Below the pieces are notes generated by a model, which did not search any database, was not told the origin of the DNA, and saw only the letters and a program-made list of their open reading frames with translations. A program made the translations under genes and the position numbers. DNA of 64,000 nucleotides. It comes from Alphaproteobacteria bacterium (GTDB taxonomy: Bacteria; Pseudomonadota; Alphaproteobacteria; Micavibrionales; Micavibrionaceae). The stretch lies in NCBI GenBank assembly GCA_020442385.1, contig JAGRKE010000014.1, positions 62,001 through 126,000 of the forward strand, read 5' to 3'. Below, in pieces: positions 55,501-64,000 of the stretch (position 1 is its first letter; every line of letters starts with the position of its first letter).

Positions 55501-55977
55501 TTAGCCTCTCTTATTCTTAGGGTTCATGGACGCAAAATCGATAACTTCAGGCTTTTGCGCTTCCTGATTGTGCTCAGGACCGGCATAAACGCGCAGGTTC
55601 TTGAACACTTTACGGCCCAAAGGACCTTTTGGCAGCATACGCTCAACGGCCTTTTCAACCACGCGCTCTGGGTGCTTTCCTTCAAGGATCTGACCTTTAG
55701 AGCGCTGCTTGATACCGCCGGGATAGCCTGTGTGCCAGTAGAAAATATCACCGTCACGCTTGTTACCGGTCAGGTGAACTTTATCAGCGTTGATTACGAT
55801 TACGTTATCGCCGTCATCCACGTTTGGTGTGAAAGAAGGCTTGTGCTTACCGCGAAGACGAAGAGCGACATAGCTCGCCAGACGACCAAGGACAACGCCC
55901 TCAGCATCAATAACGACCCATTTTTTCTCGACCTCTGCGGGTTTGGCAGAATATGTAGACATGGTTTTGTTCCTCAT
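55501..55977 (-). CDS. rplM: 50S ribosomal protein L13
   Basis: Early-assembly large-subunit protein. The 158-residue product has [39 protein letters not shown] and [23 protein letters not shown], all family hallmarks. First gene of the rplM-rpsI operon. The 96-base gap ahead, towards cutA, is AT-rich; a perfect GGTAATTAATTACC palindrome lies in it at 56060-56073. Confidence 0.98.
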   Translation of the reverse strand: MRNKTMSTYSAKPAEVEKKWVVIDAEGVVLGRLASYVALRLRGKHKPSFTPNVDDGDNVIVINADKVHLTGNKRDGDIFYWHTGYPGGIKQRSKGQILEGKHPERVVEKAVERMLPKGPLGRKVFKNLRVYAGPEHNQEAQKPEVIDFASMNPKNKRG

Positions 55978-56073
55978 TAAAAACTGTGACCGCGTTATAA
56001 CGACAAATAACGCACCCCGTCAACAAAAAAATGCATATATTTGAGGGGATTAAATATAAGGTAATTAATTACC

Positions 56074-56388
56074 CTATTTTTTGGTTTCTGCCTCAATCCA
56101 CTGCAAAAACGGCGCGTGGCCCTGCTCTATAGGCCAGCTGACGATGCACGGCACATCATAGGAATGCAGCGCTCTTATGCGCGCTTCAATCTGTGGGAAC
56201 AACTCTGCGCGAGACTTAAAGATCACCGCCACCTCTTGTGCGCTCTCGACCTTACCCTCCCACCAGTAAAGCGAACTATGCGCGGGCAAGATATTCGCAC
56301 ACGCCACGAGGCGTTCCTCAACCAACGTCTTGGAAATACTCTGCGCCTCGTCTTGCGACGCCGCAGTCATGTAGATAATAACGGGCAT
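56074..56388 (-). CDS. cutA: Divalent-cation tolerance protein CutA
   Basis: Small trimeric protein of the CutA1 family, linked to copper tolerance in E. coli though its actual role is unsettled. The 104-residue product has the hallmarks EERLVACANILPAHSSLYWWEGKV in pieces, EVAVIFKSR and HSYDVPCIVSWPIEQGH. No strong ribosome-binding site is seen at 56388, but the family N terminus fits. Confidence 0.95.
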   Translation of the reverse strand: MPVIIYMTAASQDEAQSISKTLVEERLVACANILPAHSSLYWWEGKVESAQEVAVIFKSRAELFPQIEARIRALHSYDVPCIVSWPIEQGHAPFLQWIEAETKK

Positions 56389-56402
56389 TTATACGCCACA
56401 AA

Positions 56403-56428
56403 TTTTGAAAATGGTCGGAACGAGAGGA
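56403..56428 (-). repeat. Duplicated 3' end of tRNA-Pro
   Basis: A 26-base exact copy of 56538-56563, which covers the CCA end, discriminator, acceptor 3' strand and part of the T stem plus 9 bases downstream (TTTTCAAAA on the tRNA strand). It lies 135 bases further downstream of tRNA-Pro. Confidence 0.85.
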
Positions 56429-56537
56429 ATTAGCTTGTGCTTCGCACGGCGCTGGCCCTTCGCTTCGCTTTCGGGCTGAACGTCGTTCAAACCCTCGCTC
56501 ACAATTATTTTCAAAAGCGCCGAAGCAAGCTCCGGCT

Positions 56538-56563
56538 TTTTGAAAATGGTCGGAACGAGAGGA
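56538..56563 (-). repeat. Parent copy of the tRNA-Pro 3' repeat
   Basis: The matching 26 bases at the real tRNA-Pro end. The pair brackets the GC-rich spacer in direct orientation. Confidence 0.85.
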
Positions 56564-56623
56564 TTTGAACCTCCGACCCCTTGCACCCCATGCAAGTGCG
56601 CTACCAGGCTGCGCCACGTTCCG
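56547..56623 (-). tRNA. tRNA-Pro (GGG)
   Basis: Minus-strand cloverleaf with acceptor CGGAACG paired to CGTTCCG, D arm GCGCAGCCTGGTAGCGC, anticodon loop ATGGGGT in stem CTTGC/GCAAG giving GGG, T loop TTCAAAT, discriminator A and encoded CCA. Confidence 0.97.
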
Positions 56624-56686
56624 ACTTTCAATGTGAATGGGGTTGTATAGTATTTTGCATCCTAATGCAACGCACGTAAAAATAAA

Positions 56687-56713
56687 TTGACATATTAAAA
56701 ATCAACCTATAGA
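56687..56713 (+). promoter_or_regulatory. Candidate promoter for the orphan gene at 56746
   Basis: TTGACA at 56687-56692 in the context AAATTGACATAT, with TATAGA at 56708-56713 (15-base spacing). It sits 54 bases ahead of the start, as at 13847. Confidence 0.4.
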
Positions 56714-56745
56714 CATAAGATAATCAAAATAAGGATGACAAAAAA

Positions 56746-57180
56746 ATGAGCACAAACGATATCGGTTTAGATTTTCAAGACACCTACATGCGGCTGATCA
56801 CAAAGTCTAATAAAATCCCTAGTGAGCGCGCAAAAAAATGTATCGCTTTTCTGTTCAAAATGGCCGCGAATACGGGCGCGGATGTCGCAATTCAATTTGA
56901 TACGAACGACGCTCATCAGCTTGAATTGGGCAAGGAAGTCATAAACGGCATTCACGACTCATCAAATGAGAGAGACAGCCTGCAAAAAACATATGGAGTG
57001 AAATTAAGCCTAGTCCGCGCATGGAATGAAACGGGAATGTTTGCCTTCGCATTGCACAGCGGAAAAAAGACTGGGTACGAAGAAGAGCTCCGCAACGCCC
57101 TTCATATTGATGCCAACGAAATCAACATGAAACAAATCAATAGATTTGAGTTGCCTTTGCCTAGAGTAGCAAGAAATTAA
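56746..57180 (+). CDS. Hypothetical protein
   Basis: A 144-residue soluble protein with no signal peptide or membrane helix, not recognised. The N-terminal half looks helical (AKKCIAFLFKMAANTGADV), and the end is basic (FELPLPRVARN). AAGGA lies about 10 bases ahead of the ATG. It ends one base short of the convergent merR gene. The promoter-like element ahead resembles those of two other orphans in the window. Confidence 0.65.
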   Translation: MSTNDIGLDFQDTYMRLITKSNKIPSERAKKCIAFLFKMAANTGADVAIQFDTNDAHQLELGKEVINGIHDSSNERDSLQKTYGVKLSLVRAWNETGMFAFALHSGKKTGYEEELRNALHIDANEINMKQINRFELPLPRVARN

Positions 57181-57181
57181 C

Positions 57182-57736
57182 TTATTCAGGAGAGCTTAAG
57201 GACCCCTTTAGGTCTTTAAGTTCATGCAAAACAGCCTCAAGGGCTTTTCTGTTTTTTGAACTCAGCCCCAGCGCATCAATATGACCACTGACCTGACGGG
57301 GCTGCTGAGGTTTTTGCGCCAAAGGCTGCTGTACATTGCTGGCCTGCGCGGGCTTTGCCGCCGCCGGCTTGTTGTTTTGCACAACGCTGTTCTTACCCTG
57401 CTCGCGCAGAAGCTTTTGAACGCCCTTAATCGTGTAGCCTTCAGTGTAGAGAAGATGATGAATGCTTTTGAGAAGCGCGATATCTTCCGGGCGGTAGTAA
57501 CGGCGACCTCCGCCACGCTTAAGCGGGCGCACCTGAGAAAATTTGGTCTCCCAGAACCGCAGCACATGCTGCTGCACATCCAGCTCATCCGCCACTTCGC
57601 TGATCGTGCGGAAGGCCGAAGCGGATTTCTTCGCGTTGGAAGACGCACTTGCGTTCACAGCGCGCTGTTCAGTTCTTGGCGCTGTATCTTGCTGCGTATC
57701 CTGATCAGATGTCGATGATGATGCTTGTGCGTTCAT
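57182..57736 (-). CDS. MerR-family transcriptional regulator
   Basis: A 184-residue protein with a low-complexity N-terminal 40 residues, then a MerR helix-turn-helix: [37 protein letters not shown] and [14 protein letters not shown]. The C-terminal region is Gln/Pro/Ala-rich with a short coiled end and no metal-binding cysteines, so it is not a classical metal sensor. It lies after ihfA in the plsX-fabH-ihfA-merR order found widely in alphaproteobacteria. A terminator separates it from ihfA. Confidence 0.92.
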   Translation of the reverse strand: MNAQASSSTSDQDTQQDTAPRTEQRAVNASASSNAKKSASAFRTISEVADELDVQQHVLRFWETKFSQVRPLKRGGGRRYYRPEDIALLKSIHHLLYTEGYTIKGVQKLLREQGKNSVVQNNKPAAAKPAQASNVQQPLAQKPQQPRQVSGHIDALGLSSKNRKALEAVLHELKDLKGSLSSPE

Positions 57737-57783
57737 GAGAAATCCTCACTTCTTATTTTTATCTGTTGTTTAATAGCCCAAAT

Positions 57784-57808
57784 AAAACGCCCGGTTATGG
57801 GGCGTTTT
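57784..57808 (-). terminator. Terminator after ihfA
   Basis: AAAACGCCC-GGTTAT-GGGGCGTTTT; on the minus strand the stem is followed by TTTTATT. It lies 5 bases beyond the ihfA stop and ahead of merR, so merR may have its own promoter or depend on read-through. Confidence 0.75.
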
Positions 57809-57813
57809 GTCTC

Positions 57814-58179
57814 TTAGTAATTATCGTCAGAGCTGTTGTAATTGCTCTGCCCAAATCCTTGAGGCGCACTCGGCTGCGCGGCGCCGGTCGCTTCGTTAAT
57901 GCGGTCCTTCAAAACATGAGAGGCGCGGAAGACAACAACCTTGCGCGGTAAAATCGGAACCTCGACCCCTGTTTTCGGGTTACGACCAACGCGCTCACCC
58001 TTCTCACGAATTGAGAAGCTGCCGAAGGATGAGATTTTCACGTTATCGCCCTTCACCAAAGTATTGGAGATTTCGTCGAGAACAGATTCGACCAGATCAG
58101 ATGATTCGTTGCGAGAAAGACCAACTTCCTCATACACGGCCTCGGCCAAGTCTGCCCTGGTAATTGTGCGATTTTCCAT
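57814..58179 (-). CDS. ihfA: Integration host factor subunit alpha
   Basis: DNA-bending protein. The 121-residue product starts [20 protein letters not shown] and has the core [23 protein letters not shown] and [15 protein letters not shown], the IHF-alpha pattern. The start at 58179 has GGGAG 5 bases before it; the open frame continues to 58212 without family support. The tail of about 20 residues beyond the core is Gln/Ser/Asn-rich. Confidence 0.95.
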   Translation of the reverse strand: MENRTITRADLAEAVYEEVGLSRNESSDLVESVLDEISNTLVKGDNVKISSFGSFSIREKGERVGRNPKTGVEVPILPRKVVVFRASHVLKDRINEATGAAQPSAPQGFGQSNYNSSDDNY

Positions 58180-58313
58180 GTTCACTCCCAGCAATGTAAG
58201 ATTGACTCTCACACTAGCGATTCAAATACTGCGCGTCAATAAATTGTCAGGAGTTAATCACAAAAAATTGCAAGTGCTTCAAGGGGTAAGGACTCGTTCT
58301 TGAGCCGCAGACA

Positions 58314-59291
58314 TCAGAAACGCGCAAGCACAGCGCCCCACGTCAAACCGCCGCCCATCGCTTCCAGCAACAACAGCTGACCGCGCTGAATGCGTCCGTC
58401 CGCCACAGCGCTATGCAGCGCCAGCGGAATGGAGGCTGCGGATGTGTTGCCATGTTCACCAACGGTTAGAACCACTTGATCCATCGGCAAATTTAGCTTT
58501 TTCGCGGTGCCCTCGATAATGCGGCTATTGGCCTGATGCGGCACCAGCCAGTCTACATCCTGCGCAGTGATGCCATTGCTCTCCAGCGCCTCATTCACAA
58601 CATCGGCCATATATTGCACGGCGTATTTAAACACTTCGCGCCCGTGCATCACAATGTGCCCGGCCGCGCCTGTTGTCGATGCCCCGCCATCGGTATACAG
58701 CAAGTCACGCTGCGCGCCATTCGCATAAAGATGGGATGATAGAATCCCCCTATCACTAATATCGCCAGCGCCACCTTCATCAGCCTCCAGAACAACCGCG
58801 CCCGCGCCGTCACCAAACAGAACGCAGGTCGTGCGGTCATTCCAATCGAGGATCGAAGACATTTTCTCCGCGCCAATCACAAGTACGCGCTTGGCCTGCC
58901 CGGTCACTATAAAATTATTGGCCACACTCATTGCATAGACAAAGCCGGTACACACCGCCTGAACATCAAAGGCGATTCCCGGCGGAAGCCCCAGCGCGGC
59001 CTGAACTTTCACGGCCACCGCCGGAAAAGTCTGATCCGGCGTTGTGGTCGCCACAATCACCGCATCAATATCGCCCGGTGCGATTCCTGAATTGGCAATC
59101 GCCATGCGGGCCGCCTCAATCGCCATATCACCCGTGCTTTGGCCTTCGGCTGCAATGTGGCGCTGCTTGATACCGCTGCGTTGCTGAATCCACTCATCAG
59201 AGGTCTCAACCATCTTTTCCAGATCGTGATTGGTCAGGATTTTCTCAGGCAAATAGGCACCTGTACCGCGGATGATAGATCGAATTGTCAT
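58314..59291 (-). CDS. fabH: Beta-ketoacyl-ACP synthase III
   Basis: Starts fatty acid synthesis by condensing acetyl-CoA with malonyl-ACP. The catalytic triad is visible: Cys114 in [10 protein letters not shown], the histidine in VPHQANSRI and the asparagine in [14 protein letters not shown]. The 325-residue length is standard. It follows plsX by 25 bases. Confidence 0.98.
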   Translation of the reverse strand: MTIRSIIRGTGAYLPEKILTNHDLEKMVETSDEWIQQRSGIKQRHIAAEGQSTGDMAIEAARMAIANSGIAPGDIDAVIVATTTPDQTFPAVAVKVQAALGLPPGIAFDVQAVCTGFVYAMSVANNFIVTGQAKRVLVIGAEKMSSILDWNDRTTCVLFGDGAGAVVLEADEGGAGDISDRGILSSHLYANGAQRDLLYTDGGASTTGAAGHIVMHGREVFKYAVQYMADVVNEALESNGITAQDVDWLVPHQANSRIIEGTAKKLNLPMDQVVLTVGEHGNTSAASIPLALHSAVADGRIQRGQLLLLEAMGGGLTWGAVLARF

Positions 59292-59316
59292 GATAGATTA
59301 AAGCCCAGTGTTGTTT

Positions 59317-60354
59317 TTATGTCAGGAATGTTTCCTGTGCCATCAGATTGTTAATTTCTTCCCCGACGCGGTTAATATACCCATGGCGCGCCAATTGTAC
59401 AGACAATCTAACCGCACTGGCAAAACCGATGGCATCGCTGCCCCCGTGGCTCTTGACACATAAGCCCCCTAAACCAAGAAAAACACCGCCATTATATAGG
59501 CGCGGGTCCATTTTTCTTTTTGCTTGCTTTAATGCGGAATAGGCAAGCAGACCTCCCACCATAGATAAAGGATTCGACTTGAAAGCCTGCTTAAGAAGGT
59601 CGCCCATAAGCTTACCAACGCCCTCAGCCGTCTTCAGGGCGATATTCCCTGCATATCCGTCTGTGACAACCACATCCACTGTACCCTTGGTAATGTCATT
59701 CCCCTCAACAAAGCCGTAATATTGCCCCGGAAATTCTACCTGCGCCAATGTCTCTGCCGCGCCGCGCACATGATCCGGGCCTTTCATATCTTCAGAACCA
59801 ACATTGAGCAACCCAACGCTCGGGCGCTCCTTTTGCATGTGGGAACGGGCAAACACCGCGCCTAAAACCGCGAATTGAACCAGATTTTCCGCATCCACCA
59901 AGACATTCGCGCCCAGATCCAGCATCACGGTCTTGCCTGTTAAGGTCGGAAACACGCTGGCAATCGCCGGGCGGTGAATACCGGGCAGCGGGCGTAAAAT
60001 AACCTTGGCCAGCGCCATCAGCGCCCCTGTATTACCCGAGGACACAACCGCCTGCGCCTCGCCGTCTTTTACGGCCTCAATCGCCATACGCATGCTGCTA
60101 TCCTTGCTGGAGCGCAGCGCGGATGAGGGTTTTTCATCGCTGCGCACGATCTTTGTTGTGTGGATTACCTCGCAGACATTCAACAAGGATTTATGCTTAT
60201 TCAGCAGCGGATAAATCAGGGCCTCATCGCCATAGATTTTAAAGCGCACTTGCGGGTTATCCTGATGCACCAGCGCCAAGCCGGGAATCGAGCTTTCAAC
60301 ACCAAAATCCCCGCCCATCGCATCTATCGCAATTGTTATAGATTTATTAGACAC
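59317..60354 (-). CDS. plsX: Phosphate acyltransferase PlsX
   Basis: Makes acyl-phosphate from acyl-ACP for phospholipid synthesis. IAIDAMGGDFGVESSIPGL opens the protein, and SSGNTGALMALAKVIL and DVVVTDGYAGNIALKTAEG are family blocks. The frame opens with TTG at 60357, but GTG at 60354 has GGAAGG at 6 bases spacing, so I use it (345 residues). It follows rpmF through a 98-base leader containing a perfect hairpin. Confidence 0.97.
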   Translation of the reverse strand: MSNKSITIAIDAMGGDFGVESSIPGLALVHQDNPQVRFKIYGDEALIYPLLNKHKSLLNVCEVIHTTKIVRSDEKPSSALRSSKDSSMRMAIEAVKDGEAQAVVSSGNTGALMALAKVILRPLPGIHRPAIASVFPTLTGKTVMLDLGANVLVDAENLVQFAVLGAVFARSHMQKERPSVGLLNVGSEDMKGPDHVRGAAETLAQVEFPGQYYGFVEGNDITKGTVDVVVTDGYAGNIALKTAEGVGKLMGDLLKQAFKSNPLSMVGGLLAYSALKQAKRKMDPRLYNGGVFLGLGGLCVKSHGGSDAIGFASAVRLSVQLARHGYINRVGEEINNLMAQETFLT

Positions 60355-60418
60355 CAACAGCCTTCCGCCATTTAAAGACTAAAAACGGCGTTATTATAAC
60401 AGCTATATTTTATGAAAC

Positions 60419-60439
60419 CAGACCCCGATGCGGGGTCTG
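60419..60439 (-). terminator. Hairpin between rpmF and plsX
   Basis: CAGACCCCG-ATG-CGGGGTCTG, a perfect 9-base stem 14 bases after the rpmF stop. The T run after it on the minus strand is poor (GTTTCAT), so it may be an attenuator or processing site rather than a full stop. Confidence 0.55.
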
Positions 60440-60452
60440 TAGATAACCAAGC

Positions 60453-60632
60453 TTACGCTTTACCTTCGATAACCTGCTTACCTTTGTAAGTGCCGGTTTT
60501 CAGGTCAATGTGGTGACGACGCTTAGGTTCGCCAGTATTCTGGTCTTCAACCCAATTTGTCGTTGTCAACGCGTCATGCGCGCGGCGCATGTTACGCTTG
60601 GACTTTGTGGTTTTTCTCTTAGGGACAGCCAT
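60453..60632 (-). CDS. rpmF: 50S ribosomal protein L32
   Basis: A 59-residue basic protein beginning [20 protein letters not shown], the L32 signature, and ending [12 protein letters not shown]. The length is normal. It lies between yceD and plsX, the standard order. Too short to stand out by length, but unmistakable in sequence. Confidence 0.98.
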   Translation of the reverse strand: MAVPKRKTTKSKRNMRRAHDALTTTNWVEDQNTGEPKRRHHIDLKTGTYKGKQVIEGKA

Positions 60633-60715
60633 GAGCCTATTCCTCTTTGTTTAAATCTTCAATCTCGAAGCGGCTTTCTAACGAATATAAAGCGATAAAG
60701 CAAGAAAATTATTCG

Positions 60716-61303
60716 CTATTTCAGCTTATCTTTCCAGTCTTTGAGCGCGGCAAACGGGTTTTTACGGTGATCGGACGCTTCGCGCTCCGCTTCAGCCGGA
60801 TTCTCATACTCCACCCCTTCCGCATGCGGATAGGGGTTAATCCCCAGCGAGAGATACTGCACGGCCAACTCACCCAAATCGATCTTACCGTCTATAATGG
60901 CTTCCGGATCCTCACTTTCCTCGAGCATGGGCACTTCGCTGCCGCCCTTTTTTAAATCCCGCTCACGCCGCGCTTTGGACAGGGGAACCGCCTGCGCCGG
61001 GTCGGCAAACCACGCCTCAAACTCTTCCTCGATATGTGTTTCAATCGGCTCGAGCGTCACGACGCAATTTTGCACAACATCGGCACTGACGGTGCCTTGT
61101 ACAAAAATCACCTGACCACGGCGCTGCAAAGTTATATGCGCACCAATGGCCTTCACCTCTTCCACCTCAAGACGGCGGGCAAGGGCTTTGCGCTGTTCTT
61201 CATCAGGCTTAATATCAAATACCTGCGCGGTATCTTCAATCTCACCCACATTGATCCAATGCGACCATTCCGATTCTACAAATTCTGCTGTTTTTCCGCT
61301 CAT
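60716..61303 (-). CDS. YceD/DUF177 family protein
   Basis: A 195-residue acidic soluble protein of the family that accompanies rpmF in most proteobacteria and is linked to 23S rRNA or large-subunit maturation. The motif VVQNCVVTLEPIETHIEEEFEAWF is typical. The start at 61303 has GGAAAGG 6 bases ahead; the frame opens further upstream (61495) inside the neighbouring gene and is not used. It begins 1 base after the previous stop. Confidence 0.92.
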   Translation of the reverse strand: MSGKTAEFVESEWSHWINVGEIEDTAQVFDIKPDEEQRKALARRLEVEEVKAIGAHITLQRRGQVIFVQGTVSADVVQNCVVTLEPIETHIEEEFEAWFADPAQAVPLSKARRERDLKKGGSEVPMLEESEDPEAIIDGKIDLGELAVQYLSLGINPYPHAEGVEYENPAEAEREASDHRKNPFAALKDWKDKLK

Positions 61304-61304
61304 C

Positions 61305-61823
61305 TTAAGCCTTTCCTGTGATCGGGACGAAAGAGGCCCGCCCCTGAACAATGCTCTTGGCATTTTGTTTTTTAATATTGGCCCGCACATAGCGCGCGAT
61401 TTTATCGGCGGGTGCATCGGCGCGCCCGTTATATACATTCCGGCGCACAGCCTCAACAAACGCCGCTTTATCCTGATAGAGCTCTTCATACGCATTCATG
61501 CGCCCGTTAAAGCCAGTCATCATACGGCGCATATGTTTGGGCACACCCATATCGCCCTTGCCCAGCTGGCGCAGCGATTGGTCCATATCGGCAAACATAA
61601 TATCAAACAGCGCCTGATTAAACGCCTCGTCCACGCCGGCCGCCAGCGCCACATGCATAACAATAAAGATATGCAGGCATAAAACCTCAAAGCGCCCTTC
61701 AAAATTATCCTCAACCCCGTAATCGCTGTAAAAGGCCGCATCGCGCGCATGGCTCAGGGCCGCCGCATATATATCATGCGCAACCGCCTCATAAGGATTT
61801 TTGGATTTCATCAGTCCGAACAT
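61305..61823 (-). CDS. Ubiquinol-cytochrome c chaperone, CBP3 family
   Basis: A 172-residue protein related to the mitochondrial CBP3/UQCC assembly factor for cytochrome b of the bc1 complex. The helical core FEVLCLHIFIVMHVALAAGVDEAFNQALFD in pieces, and DMDQSLRQLGKGDMGVPKHMRRM are family hallmarks. I choose ATG 61823 (MFGLMKSKN) rather than the opening at 61898. It is divergent from bamE and co-oriented with yceD. Confidence 0.92.
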   Translation of the reverse strand: MFGLMKSKNPYEAVAHDIYAAALSHARDAAFYSDYGVEDNFEGRFEVLCLHIFIVMHVALAAGVDEAFNQALFDIMFADMDQSLRQLGKGDMGVPKHMRRMMTGFNGRMNAYEELYQDKAAFVEAVRRNVYNGRADAPADKIARYVRANIKKQNAKSIVQGRASFVPITGKA

Positions 61824-61886
61824 TGCTTTATGCTTCTCTTTAGCGCTATATCTTTTCACCACAATTGATTGAGTTATCGATATATC

Positions 61887-62372
61887 ATGACAAAACAAAA
61901 TATGAAGAGAAAACTTATACTTTCTGCCGCCGCGGCGCTTTTACTCACCAGCGCCTGCACTCCGACCATCAGCCAGCGCGGCAACAAGCTTGAAGATTAC
62001 CAATTGCAGGGCGTGGTCGCCGGGGTACACACCCGCACAGACGTTTTGCGCATTCTGGGCTCGCCTACGACCCAAGCGCCCTTTGATGAAAATATCTGGT
62101 ATTATATCGGGCAGGAAACCGAGAAGCGCGGCATTCTCGACCCCGAAGTCACGGATGAGCGTATCGTCGTCGTGGCCTTTAATGACGAAGGCGTAGTGGA
62201 GCAGATTGAAGAGGTTGATTCAGACCGCATTAACATCCCGCTCGCGCGCTCCAAAACGGCAACCCACGGCAATGATTTGACCGTGATGCAGCAGCTTCTG
62301 GGCAATCTGGGCCGCTTCAACCCGCAAACCAGCAGCGGCGATCTGGGCAGCTCCAGCGGCGACAATCGTTAA
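61887..62372 (+). CDS. bamE: Outer-membrane assembly lipoprotein BamE
   Basis: Lipoprotein of the BAM complex that folds outer-membrane barrels such as LptD. The signal and lipobox LLTSAC place the lipidated Cys at residue 24 from ATG 61887. The SmpA/OmlA domain follows (VVAGVHTRTDVLRILGSPT, WYYIGQETEKRG). The frame begins at a TTG at 61869, and an ATG at 61902 is another choice; no good ribosome-binding site decides. The C-terminal Ser/Gly-rich tail is a lineage feature. Confidence 0.95.
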   Translation: MTKQNMKRKLILSAAAALLLTSACTPTISQRGNKLEDYQLQGVVAGVHTRTDVLRILGSPTTQAPFDENIWYYIGQETEKRGILDPEVTDERIVVVAFNDEGVVEQIEEVDSDRINIPLARSKTATHGNDLTVMQQLLGNLGRFNPQTSSGDLGSSSGDNR

Positions 62373-62390
62373 GCCCCACTCTCAAGACAC

Positions 62391-62420
62391 AAAAAAGCCC
62401 CGCCGGAGAGCGGGGCTTTC
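62391..62420. terminator. Bidirectional terminator between bamE and hppA
   Basis: AAAAAA-GCCCCGC-CGGAGA-GCGGGGC-TTTCTT, shared by two convergent genes. Confidence 0.9.
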
Positions 62421-62446
62421 TTAATTCGTTAAGGCATTGGCTTTAC

Positions 62447-64000
62447 TTAAGCACCGACCACGTATTTGGCAACAACCGCCACCAACAAGATTGCAACGAT
62501 GTTCGCAATCTTGATCAGCGGGTTCACCGCTGGGCCGGCCGTATCTTTGTACGGGTCGCCTACAGTGTCCCCTGTCACGGCCGCGTGGTGAGCGTCAGAG
62601 CCCTTACCACCATGGTTGCCATCTTCGATGTATTTCTTCGCATTGTCCCATGCGCCGCCACCGGCGGTCATAGAAATCGCCACGAACAAGCCCGTCACGA
62701 TCGTTCCAACCAACATCGCACCCAGAGACTGGAATGCGGGGCCGTAAGAACCGCTGACTTTGAACACAACAAAGAACAAAGCAACAGGTGCCAAAACAGG
62801 CAGAAGTGATGGCATAATCATTTCCTTGATCGCAGCCTTGGTCAGGATGTCGACCGCCTTGCCGTATTCGGGCTTGGCTTTACCTGTCATGATGCCTTTG
62901 ATCTCTTTGAACTGACGGCGAACCTCAATCACCACGGAGCCCGCCGCGCGGCCAACAGCTGTCATCGACATCGCACCGAAGAGATAAGGCAGCAAGCCAC
63001 CAACAAACAGACCGATGATCACATATGGATCCTGCAGCGAGTAGCCCAGATCAGAGAATTCAGGCATGTAGTGCTTGATCTCTTCAGTGTAACCCGCAAA
63101 CAGAACCAGCGCCGCCAGACCGGCAGAACCGATCGCGTAGCCCTTGGTCACCGCTTTTGTGGTGTTACCAACCGCATCCAGAGCATCTGTTGTGTTACGG
63201 ACCTTCTGAGGCAGGTTCGCCATTTCGGCAATACCACCGGCGTTATCAGTCACAGGACCGTAAGCATCCAGCGCCACAACCATACCAGCCAGTGACAACA
63301 TAGAAGTTGCCGCCATCGCGATACCGTACAGACCGGCAAAATCATGCGCGAGCCAGATACCGCCACAGATGATCAGAACCGGCAGAGCTGTTGATTCCAG
63401 AGAAATCGCCAGACCTTGGATCACGTTTGTACCGTGACCGGTTTCAGAGGCTTTGGCAATCACGCGCACAGGACGGTAATTTGTCGAGGTGTAATATTCT
63501 GTCACCCAAACAATTAAGCCTGTCACGCCAAGGCCGGTCATAATACACCAGAACAAAGCTTCGGGTGTTACAACGCCGCCATTGGCCAGCGGAATAGCCT
63601 GATCCACGCCCATATTACCAATCACAATCGCGATCAAAAGAGCCGAGAACACGGCGCTAGCGATGAAGCCTTTGTAAAGAGCACCCATGATGTTCTTGCT
63701 CTTGCCAAGACGCACGAAGAATGTACCGGCAACAGAACCCAGAATACACAAACCACCGATCAGAAGCGGCAGAATCATCATCTGCTCAACGGCAGTTGGG
63801 TCAAAGGCGCTGTAAGCGATCAGCATGGTTGCCACAACAGTAACAGCATAGGTTTCGAACAAGTCGGCTGCCATTCCGGCGCAGTCACCAACATTGTCAC
63901 CCACGTTATCGGCAATCACAGCCGCGTTGCGTGGGTCATCCTCAGGGATACCCGCCTCAACCTTACCAACAAGGTCCGCACCAACGTCGGCGCCTTTGGT
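62447..64000 (-). CDS. hppA: Membrane-bound proton-translocating pyrophosphatase, 5' end outside the window
   Basis: Hydrolyses pyrophosphate and pumps protons; a polytopic inner-membrane protein of about 700 residues, of which about 517 are present. The active-site [19 protein letters not shown] is visible just inside the right edge, and the frame is open beyond it to base 64000. The segment [18 protein letters not shown] carries Lys at the position that distinguishes K+-independent enzymes (Ala in K+-dependent ones). The distal motif [20 protein letters not shown] is the second acidic cluster. Convergent with bamE across a shared terminator. Confidence 0.97.
   Translation of the reverse strand, partial: TKGADVGADLVGKVEAGIPEDDPRNAAVIADNVGDNVGDCAGMAADLFETYAVTVVATMLIAYSAFDPTAVEQMMILPLLIGGLCILGSVAGTFFVRLGKSKNIMGALYKGFIASAVFSALLIAIVIGNMGVDQAIPLANGGVVTPEALFWCIMTGLGVTGLIVWVTEYYTSTNYRPVRVIAKASETGHGTNVIQGLAISLESTALPVLIICGGIWLAHDFAGLYGIAMAATSMLSLAGMVVALDAYGPVTDNAGGIAEMANLPQKVRNTTDALDAVGNTTKAVTKGYAIGSAGLAALVLFAGYTEEIKHYMPEFSDLGYSLQDPYVIIGLFVGGLLPYLFGAMSMTAVGRAAGSVVIEVRRQFKEIKGIMTGKAKPEYGKAVDILTKAAIKEMIMPSLLPVLAPVALFFVVFKVSGSYGPAFQSLGAMLVGTIVTGLFVAISMTAGGGAWDNAKKYIEDGNHGGKGSDAHHAAVTGDTVGDPYKDTAGPAVNPLIKIANIVAILLVAVVAKYVVGA

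Larger units (their letters stand above)
56389..56745. other. Region between cutA and the orphan at 56746
   Basis: No protein gene is supported. It holds the partial copy of the tRNA-Pro end (56403-56428), a 109-base GC-rich spacer with short inverted stretches, tRNA-Pro (56547-56623) and the candidate promoter at 56687. Open frames of 80-100 codons here are tRNA read-through. Confidence 0.7.

Noticed and set aside
56060-56073. GGTAATTAATTACC palindrome as an operator
   Set aside because: It is perfect but lies behind the cutA stop, without a promoter or a known regulator nearby. Chance in AT-rich sequence is likely.
56318-56631. Two minus-strand open frames of 80-99 codons
   Set aside because: Both read through tRNA-Pro and its duplicate, so they are not genes.

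Overview
The window comes from a Gram-negative alphaproteobacterium, as judged from gene content and order rather than from any database search. The markers are a complete alphaproteobacterial-type complex I locus, the block bamE / CBP3-like chaperone / yceD / rpmF-plsX-fabH-ihfA-merR, the block hom-glpX-recJ, tig-clpP-lon-hupB, a class I PHA synthase and LptD. Base composition looks moderate, near half GC. Neighbour losses and insertions (no clpX, no glnB, a purL-purQ pair inside nuo, a long PurL form) suggest a divergent lineage rather than a textbook rhizobial or caulobacterial genome. A deep-branching or Micavibrio-like alphaproteobacterium is possible but unproven.

Layout. 1-19339: all fourteen NADH:quinone oxidoreductase genes on the minus strand, in the order nuoA-B-C-D-E, a GIY-YIG element, nuoF, then a plus-strand island (purL, purQ, a small orphan), then nuoG, a MazG-like pyrophosphohydrolase, nuoH-I-J-K-L-M-N (nuoN runs off the left edge). 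19572-23568: tRNA-Asp, alanine dehydrogenase, succinate-semialdehyde-type dehydrogenase and ispG. 23577-24684: two tandem paralogous orphan genes with shared flanking sequence. 24749-30202: tRNA-Val, hupB, lon, clpP, tig, tRNA-Leu. 30279-33181: an orphan, nnrD, tRNA-His and glnA. 33193-45204: an exported unknown protein, parE, a YdbH-like AsmA protein, a coiled-coil membrane protein, an SLC13 transporter, lptD and a DEAD-box helicase. 45269-46434: a compact putative zinc-responsive cluster around a Zur-type repressor with three Zur-like operators. 46485-53536: recJ, glpX, hom, a paired-hairpin repeat, an OmpA-type lipoprotein and phaC. 53634-57180: two exported orphan genes, rpsI-rplM, cutA, tRNA-Pro with a duplicated 3' end, and another orphan. 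57182-62372: merR, ihfA, fabH, plsX, rpmF, yceD, CBP3-like, bamE. 62447-64000: H+-pyrophosphatase, 5' end outside the window.

How it fits together. Complex I and the membrane pyrophosphatase both build the proton gradient. The CBP3-like chaperone serves the bc1 complex. plsX/fabH and YdbH/LptD/BamE serve envelope lipid and outer-membrane assembly. Lon, ClpP and trigger factor form a protein quality-control block, and glnA, ald, hom and purL/purQ handle nitrogen and purine supply. Most of the window is housekeeping. The unusual material is the interruptions of the nuo locus, the small inverted-repeat element carrying a GIY-YIG nuclease gene (with an empty relative of its repeats at 50671-50730), the tandem orphan pair, the Zur-box cluster, and the tRNA-end duplications. 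I saw no CRISPR array, prophage, transposase or rRNA, and no clear multi-gene system that is wholly new.
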